Shown here in pieces: positions 44,518 to 51,666 of a DNA stretch of 64,000 nucleotides. Under the pieces are notes generated by a model. It did no database searches, had not been told where the DNA came from, and worked only from the letters and a program-made list of their open reading frames with translations. This stretch comes from Alphaproteobacteria bacterium. GTDB lineage: Bacteria; Pseudomonadota; Alphaproteobacteria; Micropepsales; Micropepsaceae. Within the stretch, counting starts at the first letter, position 1; the number at the start of each line of letters is the position of its first letter. The position numbers and the translations under genes were made by a program. The stretch covers positions 1 to 64,000 of the forward strand of contig WGMH01000003.1 of assembly GCA_016125165.1 (NCBI GenBank), written 5' to 3'.

Positions 44518-44884
44518 ACGAGGCCCCTCCGGCCTGCAGCGCGTCATCGACAAACTCACGCATGCCCTTCCAGGCACCTTGCCAATCGTGCAGGGCCTGA
44601 CGGCCGTCATCGGTGATGGCGTAATAGCGGCGCGGCGGCCCGAAGGCGGAAGCCTCGACGCGGCTGTCGAGCAGCCCTAGCTGGTTGAGTGAGCGCAGGA
44701 CGGGGTAAATCGCGCCCTGCTTGAAAATCAGCCCGCCTTCGCCTTCGGCCTTCACGGCCTTTGCGATTTCGTATCCATACATCTCCCGGCCCGCGCGGGC
44801 GAGCACGGCCAGGAGGACGAGCGATGATAGCCCGGCCATCAGTTCCTTACGGAATTTGCGCGTAAAGGGGGATTCCTCAGACAC
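44495..44884 (-). CDS. PadR-family transcriptional regulator
   Basis: A 129-residue winged-helix protein with the PadR signature ALLARAGREMYGYEIAKAV...IYPVLRSLNQLGLLDSR and the wing SAFGPPRRYYAITDDGR. A C-terminal helix for dimerisation follows. PadR proteins repress stress and efflux genes, frequently including themselves. GTG 44884 is chosen because GGCGGAG lies ten bases upstream; ATG 44923 is an alternative with a longer N-terminus. Paired with a HAAS/sensor membrane protein, which likely relays an envelope signal. Confidence 0.88.
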   Translation of the reverse strand: MSEESPFTRKFRKELMAGLSSLVLLAVLARAGREMYGYEIAKAVKAEGEGGLIFKQGAIYPVLRSLNQLGLLDSRVEASAFGPPRRYYAITDDGRQALHDWQGAWKGMREFVDDALQAGGASYEYQPSA

Positions 44885-45013
44885 GCAACGTTTCTCCGCC
44901 TCCCTCACTACTACGAACTTCAATCTAGCGCGAACTTCACACTATTCAAGACTGCCCTACAGCGAGGTTCTAAATATTTTCGCTTTTAGGGGTTTTTCCA
45001 GAGGGAAGCTCCC

Positions 45014-45058
45014 ATGCGAAAATTGCATGACGATTCGTCACGAACTGGAATTCCAGTT
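45014..45058. repeat. Cluster of three inverted repeats at the GST 3' end
   Basis: Three palindromes lie within 45 bp: ATGC-N7-GCAT (45014-45028), TGACG-ATT-CGTCA (45028-45040) and a perfect 16-bp AACTGGAATTCCAGTT (45043-45058) that includes the last bases of the GST gene. On the minus strand the second stem is followed by TGCAATTTT, so the cluster may terminate the GST transcript. It also lies upstream of the PadR operon, where it could be an operator. Confidence 0.5.
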
Positions 45059-45695
45059 AGGCCGGGGGCCAGGTATCCAGCCCTTCCTGTTCACAGACCG
45101 CCCGGAAAGCCTCGCGCCCGGTCGTGCGCGCCGCATAGGCCACAAGGTTGGGCCAGCGCGTTGCAGGCTTCGGCATGTTGCGCGACCAGCGCATGAGCAT
45201 CGTCACCAGACAGTCCGCTGCCGTGAAGCGCGATCCGGCAATGTATCCGCCCGTCTCCTGCAATCGGGCATCCACGCGATCCCAGGCGGCTTCAATTCTG
45301 GGCTGCGTTCCGGCCTTGACGATCTCGGCATACGCGGCGCCAGCGACATCGTCGGGATAGAACCAGTTGCGAAACAGCGGCATCAGCGTATTTGCGCCGG
45401 TTATCATCCACTGCAGATAGGCGGCGCGCTCCGGCGTGCCAGGAGCAGGCGCGAGTTGCGCCTCGGCATGACGCTCCGCCAGCAGCATCAGCAATGCAGC
45501 AGTTTCCGTGCGCGGCATGCCATCCATCACCAGCGTCGGCACCATCCCGGCTGGGTTCAGTTTCAGATAGTCGGGCGTCTTTTGCGCTTTGGTTGTCAGA
45601 TCGACGAGCTGCAATTCAAAAGGCACCTGCAATTCGGCAAGCAGCCAGTGGATGGCGAGGCTCGCGGCACCAGGCGAATAGTAGAGCGTGTACAT
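45057..45695 (-). CDS. Glutathione S-transferase family protein
   Basis: A 212-residue GST with an N-terminal thioredoxin-like domain (MYTLYYSPGAASLAIHWLLAEL, then the cis-Pro GMVPTLV and the ETAALLMLL glutathione-contact turn) and an alpha-helical C-terminal domain with the FTAADCLVTMLMRW N-capping region. It detoxifies electrophiles or reduces disulfides; substrate unknown. ATG 45695 gives the standard start. Its upstream region has a palindrome at 45812-45825. Confidence 0.9.
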   Translation of the reverse strand: MYTLYYSPGAASLAIHWLLAELQVPFELQLVDLTTKAQKTPDYLKLNPAGMVPTLVMDGMPRTETAALLMLLAERHAEAQLAPAPGTPERAAYLQWMITGANTLMPLFRNWFYPDDVAGAAYAEIVKAGTQPRIEAAWDRVDARLQETGGYIAGSRFTAADCLVTMLMRWSRNMPKPATRWPNLVAYAARTTGREAFRAVCEQEGLDTWPPA

Positions 45696-45811
45696 TTCGA
45701 ATCCTCGTTGCGGGCCGCGCATGAGGACAAGCGCGCAGCATTCCGCGCAACAGTCCGGTTCGCATATCAGAGGCAGCATCTTTGCCGGTGCCGGAACGGT
45801 TCCTATATGGA

Positions 45812-45825
45812 GCACACGGATGTGC
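45812..45825. promoter_or_regulatory. Palindrome between divergent GST and NAT genes
   Basis: GCACA-CGGA-TGTGC (5-bp arms) sits near the middle of the 250-bp GST/NAT intergenic region. Its core CACACGGATGTG is identical to that of the 30071-30088 palindrome. It is nested in a 7-bp GTGCCGG/CCGGCAC repeat (45788-45794/45827-45833), so a stem is possible too. Confidence 0.4.
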
Positions 45826-45945
45826 GCCGGCACCCGGGCCTTTCACAGGGTCCCCCTCCTGGCGCAAACAGGCGCTGCGAACGGAATTCAACGATCAGTA
45901 TGTTGTATTTTTGCACACGAGAAGGTGCAGATTTGGTAGGGCGAT

Positions 45946-46767
45946 GTGGAGGCGGAATTGATTGAAAGTTATCTGGCCCGAATCGGCATCGAGCGGCCCC
46001 GACAGGCCGATCTTGCGGCGCTAAGGGCCATTCACCGCGCGCATCTCCTCGCCATTCCTTACGAGAATTTGGACGTGCAACTGGGCACGCGTCTGACGAC
46101 TTCCCCCTCGGATGCATTCGAAAAGCTCGTGCGCAGAAAGCGCGGCGGCTGGTGTTACGAAATGAACGGTGTGCTTGGCTGGGCGCTGGAGCAACTCGGC
46201 TTCAAGGTCACGCGTGGAGCGGGCGCGGTGATGCGCGAAGTCTCCGGCGATCAGGTTATCGGCAACCATCTCGTGTTGCGCGTCGATCTGGACGAGTGCG
46301 TCTACCTTGCCGATGCGGGTTTTGGCGATGGCCCGATTGAGCCCTTCGCCATAGCTGAAAGATCGTTCAGCGATGGACGCTTCGAATTCGCGCTCTCCGA
46401 TATCGGCAACGGCTGGTGGCGCTTGCACAATCATCCGCTAGGGGCCGCGAAGTCCTTCGATTTTACACTTCAGCGCGGCAGCGAAGATCAACTCGCGCGC
46501 CTGTGTGATTTTCTGCAGACCGCGCCGGTATCCCCATTTGTTCAAAATCTGGTCTGTCAACGGCACACAACCGATGGCCTTGTTGTTCTGCGTGGGAAAG
46601 TCCTGCGCCGGATAACACCCGTCGAAACAAAGGAACGGGTTCTGGCAAGTGCTGATGAACTTGTCAGCGTGCTGGAATCTACATTTGGCTTGCATGTGCC
46701 CGAAGCAGTCACGCTTTGGCCGAAGATTCAGGAACGGCACGCGGCGGTGTTTGGCGACAGAGGCTAG
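45946..46767 (+). CDS. nat: Arylamine N-acetyltransferase
   Basis: A 273-residue enzyme that moves acetyl from acetyl-CoA to arylamines, hydrazines and arylhydroxylamines. The catalytic triad is complete: Cys70 (RGGWCYEMN), His108 (GNHLVLRV) and Asp123 (YLADAGFG). GTG 45946 is the start. The gene is convergent with modE and shares the stop tetranucleotide CTAG (46764-46767) with it. The natural substrate is unknown. Confidence 0.93.
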   Translation: MEAELIESYLARIGIERPRQADLAALRAIHRAHLLAIPYENLDVQLGTRLTTSPSDAFEKLVRRKRGGWCYEMNGVLGWALEQLGFKVTRGAGAVMREVSGDQVIGNHLVLRVDLDECVYLADAGFGDGPIEPFAIAERSFSDGRFEFALSDIGNGWWRLHNHPLGAAKSFDFTLQRGSEDQLARLCDFLQTAPVSPFVQNLVCQRHTTDGLVVLRGKVLRRITPVETKERVLASADELVSVLESTFGLHVPEAVTLWPKIQERHAAVFGDRG

Positions 46768-47165
46768 CCGTTTCTGGCTTTCCTTGGAGCTTTCGGCGTG
46801 ACGCCGCGAGGAACCCGCGCCGGGCGCTTGGTGCGCAACAGGCCTCCAAGCGCTTTCATCTCGGTCGCGGCGGCTTTTTCTGCCTCCCGCTCGATGGCGC
46901 GATAGTGCGCCACCAGCGCGCGGCCCAGCGGGGTGAGTTGGGTGCCCCCGCCATCCTTGCCGCCTGTTGCGGCAAGCGTAACGTCGCCCCGCACGGCCTG
47001 CTCGATGTCCTGGAGCAGAAGCCATGCGCGGCGATAGCTCATCTTGAGGGTCGCGGCAGCTTTGCGCAGCGAGCCCGTGGCCTCGATGGCTTCGAGAAGG
47101 CGCGCTTTTCCGGGCCCGAACGAGGCCTTTGAATCGAAGTCGATGCGAATGGTGAGGCGTGCCAT
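46764..47165 (-). CDS. modE: ModE-type winged-helix molybdenum regulator, HTH domain only
   Basis: A 133-residue protein matching the DNA-binding half of ModE: a winged helix with SLRKAAATLKMSYRRAWLLLQDIEQ (helix-turn-helix, about residues 32-56) and the wing GGKDGGGTQLTPLG. The C-terminal molybdate-binding (MOP) domains of full ModE are absent, as in the short ModE proteins of many alphaproteobacteria. The tail is basic (RTKRPARVPRGVTPKAPRKAR). It is divergent from modA; a likely operator lies between them at 47219-47238. How molybdate would be sensed without a MOP domain is open. Confidence 0.85.
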   Translation of the reverse strand: MARLTIRIDFDSKASFGPGKARLLEAIEATGSLRKAAATLKMSYRRAWLLLQDIEQAVRGDVTLAATGGKDGGGTQLTPLGRALVAHYRAIEREAEKAAATEMKALGGLLRTKRPARVPRGVTPKAPRKARNG

Positions 47166-47218
47166 GCCACCAGCCTGACGTGGCGGCGAAGCCGCGTAAA
47201 GGGTGCCTTCCGAAGGCA

Positions 47219-47238
47219 TGATATTTGTGTGAATATCA
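47219..47238. promoter_or_regulatory. Candidate ModE operator
   Basis: TGATATT-N6-AATATCA, a perfect 7-bp inverted repeat, lies in the 96-bp modE/modA gap, 23 bp before modA. ModE sites in other bacteria are AT-rich palindromes of the form (C/A)GTTATAT-N4-8-ATATAAC or similar; this has matching symmetry and AT content, but no exact consensus match. Confidence 0.65.
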
Positions 47239-47261
47239 CGAGACTCAGGGTGGGATGACCA

Positions 47262-48035
47262 ATGAAATTCAAATCCATTGCGCTGGCTTGGCTGGCTGCG
47301 TTCGCGTTGCTGGGTGCACCGGAGCCGGGCAGGGCCGCCGATCTCACCGTGTTCGCCGCCGCATCGCTGACGGATGCGCTGCAAAAGGTAGGCGATGCCT
47401 ACAAATCCGAAACCGGCAAAAGCGCTGCATTCTCCTTCGCCGCATCATCGGCTCTCGCACGGCAGATTGAAGCCTCTGGCGGCGCTGACCTTTTCATGTC
47501 GGCCGATTCCGATTGGATGAACTATCTCGATGATCGCGGGTTGGTCGAACATGCCACGCGCCGCAATCTGCTCTCGAACGGGCTTGTGCTGATTGCGCCT
47601 GCGAATGCGGGCGTATCAATCGCCATTGCGCCACATTTCGATCTTGCAGGCGCACTCAAGGGCGGCCGCCTTGCGCTTGCGGATCCGGATTCGGTGCCCG
47701 CCGGAAAATATGCTCGCCAGTCGCTCACATCGCTTGGCGTCTGGAACAGCGTGGTGGATCACATTGCCGGAGCAGAGAACGTGCGCGTGGCGCTGGCCTA
47801 TGTCGCGCGTGGTGAAGCGCCCCTGGGAATTGTCTATTCCACGGATGCGAAGGCTGAACCGCGCGTGAAGGTTGTCGGTACGTTTCCGGACAGTACCCAT
47901 CTTCCGATTGTTTATCCTGCGGCAATCGTGAAGGGCGCAAAACCCGGCGCGAAGGCATTTCTCGATTACATGCGATCGCCCAAGGCAATCGAGATATTTC
48001 GGAATGCCGGTTTCAGCATTGTGGAGGGCCAATGA
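47262..48035 (+). CDS. modA: Molybdate ABC transporter substrate-binding protein
   Basis: A 257-residue periplasmic binding protein with a signal peptide (about 1-25) and the ModA signatures LTVFAAASLTDALQK, SFAASSALARQIE, GADLFMSADSDWMNYLDDRG and the hinge LALADPDSVPAGKYARQSL. It captures molybdate or tungstate for an ABC importer. It overlaps the following porin gene by 4 bp (48032-48035). Neither modB nor modC is present in the window. Confidence 0.95.
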   Translation: MKFKSIALAWLAAFALLGAPEPGRAADLTVFAAASLTDALQKVGDAYKSETGKSAAFSFAASSALARQIEASGGADLFMSADSDWMNYLDDRGLVEHATRRNLLSNGLVLIAPANAGVSIAIAPHFDLAGALKGGRLALADPDSVPAGKYARQSLTSLGVWNSVVDHIAGAENVRVALAYVARGEAPLGIVYSTDAKAEPRVKVVGTFPDSTHLPIVYPAAIVKGAKPGAKAFLDYMRSPKAIEIFRNAGFSIVEGQ

Positions 48036-49651
48036 TGAATATCCGCACAATCCTTCTCACGGGCGCTGCGCTCGCGGCCCTGTCGTCGCCAGCGATGGCT
48101 GACGATCAGGCCATCCTGCAACGCCTCGATGCCATGCAGAAGATGATCGAGGCCCAACAGACACAAATCGAAGCGCAGAAAAACGAGATAGCCGGCTTGA
48201 AGAAGGCGCTCGGTAAGCCCGCGACGAAGAAGGTCGCGATTGCGCAACCCGCGGAAGCGCCCGCGCCTCTGGCCGAAAAGATCGAAGCGCAAACCGTTCG
48301 CCTCGATGAATTGGCGTCCAAATTCGAAATGGCCCAATCGGCCGCACGGATTGAAAAAGCCGAAGCTCCGCAATGGAGCTTTCCGGGCGGACGTCCCACG
48401 ATACAGTCGTCAGATGGCCGCTTCTCGCTTCAGCTCCGCCTGTTGGGCCAGTTCGACGCCGCCTATTACATGCAGGATTCCCGTGCGCGTCAGCTTGCCG
48501 CCGCCAACGGACCTGATCTTTCCAGCGGCACAAATTTCCGCCGCGCGCAGATCGGTTTTCAAGGCAAACTGTTCGGTGACTGGTCATATCTGTTCAACAC
48601 CGAGTTCGGCGGATCGAGCGGAACCGAAGCCGGCGGCCGCGTGCAATCGCTCTACATCCAGTATGACGGCCTCAAGCCTTTCACATTTCGCATCGGCGCC
48701 TATCCGCCGCCGGGCGGGCTTGAAGACAACACCTCGTCCGGAGATACCATTTTTCTCGAGCGCGCTGCAGCTTCCGACATTATGCGCAATGCCGTGGGTG
48801 GCGATGGCCGCGATGCCGCCACCATAAGCTACAGCACAGACAAGCTCTATGCCGCGTTTTCTTATACGGGAAGCAAGGTTGGCAGTGCGGCCGAATTCGA
48901 CGAGCAGAGCGCATTGCTGGCGCGCCTGTCCGGCGTTGTCTATTCCGATGCCGATACGCGCATTGTACTGAGCGCAAGCGGTGCCTACCTCTTGCGCGCG
49001 CCCGATGGATCGGCGGCCACGCTCGCGACCCGCAGCGTCACGTTGTCTCCGACACCGGAACTGACTGTGGATTCGACAGGCACGAAGCTGATCTCAACCG
49101 GCGCCATCAATACCGAGCATCTCACGGTCTGGGGTGCGGAAAGTGGCGCGTCATGGCGCTCACTTTACGGTCAGGCGGGCTATTTCCATTACAATCTCGA
49201 ACGGCGCGCCTCCGCGTTGTCCGATCTCAATTTTTCCGGATGGTACGCGCAGGCGACCTGGGTGCTGACGGGTGAGAGCAGGGGTTACAACACCAGCAAT
49301 GCGGCCTTCACGTCGCCCAAGCCGCGTATTCCCTTTTCGTTGGAAGGCGGCGGATGGGGTGCTTGGGAGCTGGCAGCGCGCTATTCGGTGGTGGATCTCA
49401 ATGATCACGAAGGCGCAATCGGCTTTGCCATGCCCGTTGAAGGCATTCGCGGCGGCGCGCAGAAAATCTGGACGCTGGGGTTGAACTGGTATCCAAACAA
49501 TCTGCTGCGTTTCGCGCTGGACTACGAACACATTGAGGTCGATCGTATCGGGACCATCCCTGCGCTCGCGGGCGTTCATCCGGTGATTTCAAACGCACAG
49601 GTTGGCCAGACCATGAATGTGATCGCCATGCGCTCGCAGCTGTCGTTGTGA
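48032..49651 (+). CDS. Outer-membrane porin, OprO/OprP-like
   Basis: A 539-residue outer-membrane protein with a signal peptide (about 1-23), a periplasmic coiled-coil segment (LQRLDAMQKMIEAQQTQIEAQKNEIAGLKKAL, about 28-60) and a beta-barrel region from about 125 with the FRRAQIGFQGKLFGDWSYLFNTEFGG block of phosphate-selective porins O/P. It ends with Leu-Ser-Leu rather than an aromatic residue. Coupling to modA suggests it passes molybdate or another oxyanion. The phosphate family name is not evidence of its real substrate. Confidence 0.88.
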   Translation: MMNIRTILLTGAALAALSSPAMADDQAILQRLDAMQKMIEAQQTQIEAQKNEIAGLKKALGKPATKKVAIAQPAEAPAPLAEKIEAQTVRLDELASKFEMAQSAARIEKAEAPQWSFPGGRPTIQSSDGRFSLQLRLLGQFDAAYYMQDSRARQLAAANGPDLSSGTNFRRAQIGFQGKLFGDWSYLFNTEFGGSSGTEAGGRVQSLYIQYDGLKPFTFRIGAYPPPGGLEDNTSSGDTIFLERAAASDIMRNAVGGDGRDAATISYSTDKLYAAFSYTGSKVGSAAEFDEQSALLARLSGVVYSDADTRIVLSASGAYLLRAPDGSAATLATRSVTLSPTPELTVDSTGTKLISTGAINTEHLTVWGAESGASWRSLYGQAGYFHYNLERRASALSDLNFSGWYAQATWVLTGESRGYNTSNAAFTSPKPRIPFSLEGGGWGAWELAARYSVVDLNDHEGAIGFAMPVEGIRGGAQKIWTLGLNWYPNNLLRFALDYEHIEVDRIGTIPALAGVHPVISNAQVGQTMNVIAMRSQLSL

Positions 49652-49656
49652 AGCCG

Positions 49657-50874
49657 TCAGTCGTTGGCGGCGATGACGTTGCGCACGATGGGGTAGATCT
49701 GCCCTTGCCATTTGGAGCCGGAGAACACGCCGTAATGTCCAACGCCCGGTTGCAAATGGTGGCTCTTGCGGAAGGGCTTGATGTTGGGGCACAGGTCGTG
49801 CGCCGCAACGGTCTGCCCCATGGAGCAGATGTCGTCTTTCTCGCCTTCCACGGTGAGTAGCGCCGTCTTTCGGATAGCGCCCAGATCGATCTTCTGTCCA
49901 CGCCATTCCAGGAGGCCGCGCGGCAGGAGGAATTTCTGGAATACACGCTCCACGGTCTCCAGATAGAATTCCGCGGGCAAGTCCAGCACCGCGAAATATT
50001 CATCGTAGAAGGTTCGTGCGGCTTCGGCCTTTTCCGTCTCGCCCCTTGCCAGATGCGAAATCAGGTCCCAGTGCGCCCGCACATGCCGCGACAAGTTCAT
50101 CGACATGAACGCCATCAACTGCATGAAGCCAGGATAGACGCGCCGGTGTCCGCCATCGAAACGCCCGGGCACCGTGCTGATGAGATTGCGCTCGAACCAT
50201 TCGATGGGATGTTCGGTCGCCAGATCGTTTACCGCCGTGGGATTGATGCGCGTATCGATGGGCCCCGCCATCAGCGTCATGCTTTTGGGCGTGGCAGGAT
50301 TCTTCGAGCCAGCCATCACAGCAACGGCAGCCAGCGCCGCGGCGCAGGGCTGGCACACCGCCACCATGTGTGAGCCCGGTCCGAGATGTTCCAGGAAGGC
50401 GATGACATGATCGATATATTCATCGAGGCCAAACTTGCCCGCCTCGCGCGGCACATCGCGCGCGTTGTGCCAATCGGTGATGTAGACATCATGATCGATG
50501 AGAAGCGTGCGCAGGGTGTTGCGCAAAAGCGTGGCGAAATGTCCGGCCATCGGCGCCACCAGAAGAACGCGCGGGCCCGGCTGCGGCGTATCTTTGCGGA
50601 AGTGCAGAAGTGTGCCGAACGGTGTCGACCATGACACTTCCTCGGTGACGGCCAGCGTCTGACCGCCGCTCTCGACGGAATCGATTCCGAAATCTGGCCG
50701 GTCGTGAATGACTTTCGTGTCTGCAAAAACGGCAGCCGTTGCCGAAATCGTGCGCAATAGCGGATTGATTGCGGGGCCAGCCATCGGCTCGCGCAAGAGC
50801 GCACTCCACAATTCGGACTGGGCCCGCCAGGGAGCCAGCAAGTCCGCCCGGGCTTGATACGCCGCGTACAACAT
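49657..50874 (-). CDS. phaZ: Intracellular polyhydroxybutyrate depolymerase
   Basis: A 405-residue alpha/beta-hydrolase-fold enzyme of the PHB_depo_C type that mobilises intracellular PHB granules. Like other intracellular PhaZ proteins it uses a Cys in place of the lipase-box Ser: Cys174 in VAVCQPC. The Asp is likely in EGEKDDICSMGQT and the His in QPGVGHYGVFSG near the end. ATG 50874 has GAGGGG close upstream. It is convergent with the modA-porin unit (5-bp gap). No phaC or phasin is in the window. Confidence 0.93.
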   Translation of the reverse strand: MLYAAYQARADLLAPWRAQSELWSALLREPMAGPAINPLLRTISATAAVFADTKVIHDRPDFGIDSVESGGQTLAVTEEVSWSTPFGTLLHFRKDTPQPGPRVLLVAPMAGHFATLLRNTLRTLLIDHDVYITDWHNARDVPREAGKFGLDEYIDHVIAFLEHLGPGSHMVAVCQPCAAALAAVAVMAGSKNPATPKSMTLMAGPIDTRINPTAVNDLATEHPIEWFERNLISTVPGRFDGGHRRVYPGFMQLMAFMSMNLSRHVRAHWDLISHLARGETEKAEAARTFYDEYFAVLDLPAEFYLETVERVFQKFLLPRGLLEWRGQKIDLGAIRKTALLTVEGEKDDICSMGQTVAAHDLCPNIKPFRKSHHLQPGVGHYGVFSGSKWQGQIYPIVRNVIAAND

Positions 50875-51000
50875 TACCCCTCAAAACCGCCGCGGCGCAG
50901 CATCGCCGTTCCCAAGGATTTTCCAATTCTTTTGGAAAGGCTAGTGCTTTTTTTGCTGCACTGCGGAACAATCCGTCCAGCGAACCGGGTGAGGTGCCCC

Positions 51001-51657
51001 ATGAGCAAGGCGATCCTGACGATTTCCAGCAAGAATTATTCGTCCTGGTCCCTGCGCGGCTGGCTGCTGTGCCGGCTGGCGGGGCTGGATTTCGAGGAGG
51101 ACGTGAGATCGGCGGACGATCCTTCGACTCGCGCCGAGCTGTTGCTGATGTCGCCTTCGTTTCTGGTGCCCAGCCTCAGCCACAACGGAATCACGATCTG
51201 GGATACGCTCGCGATTGGTGAATATCTGCACGAGATTGCCCCCGGAGCGGGGCTTTTGCCATCTGCGCAGGGGGCGCGTGCGCATTGCCGAGCCGTTTCG
51301 GGGGAGATGCATTCGGGATTTGCGAGCCTGCGTGGCGCTCTGCCCATGAACCTGAAGGCCCGCTATCCAGGCTTCAAGGTTTGGCAGGGTGCGAAGGCCG
51401 ACATCGCGCGGGTAACCACCATCTGGAATGAAGTGATCACGCGGTATGGCGGGCCATATCTCTTTGGTGCGAGGCCCACATTGGCCGATGCCATGTATGC
51501 GCCGGTGTGCACCCGCTTTCACACGTACGACGTTTCGCTTGATCGAACCTGTCAGGACTATTGTGAAACGATCCTCTCCATGCAGCACATGCAGGAATGG
51601 ATCGAAGCAGCCAAGGAAGAACCCGACGCAGTCGAAGAACTGGAAGCGGAATTCTAG
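51001..51657 (+). CDS. Glutathione S-transferase family protein
   Basis: A 218-residue GST. The N-terminal thioredoxin-like domain includes the NYSSWSLRGWLL start and FLVPSL cis-Pro turn followed by DTLAIGEYL; the helical C-terminal domain has the FGARPTLADAMYAPV N-capping box. The SSWSLRGW N-terminus is like the YfcF/maleylacetoacetate-isomerase-adjacent branch, so isomerase activity is possible. A short Asp/Glu-rich tail ends the protein. It is divergent from phaZ. Confidence 0.9.
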   Translation: MSKAILTISSKNYSSWSLRGWLLCRLAGLDFEEDVRSADDPSTRAELLLMSPSFLVPSLSHNGITIWDTLAIGEYLHEIAPGAGLLPSAQGARAHCRAVSGEMHSGFASLRGALPMNLKARYPGFKVWQGAKADIARVTTIWNEVITRYGGPYLFGARPTLADAMYAPVCTRFHTYDVSLDRTCQDYCETILSMQHMQEWIEAAKEEPDAVEELEAEF

Positions 51658-51666
51658 CTGGCGTTG

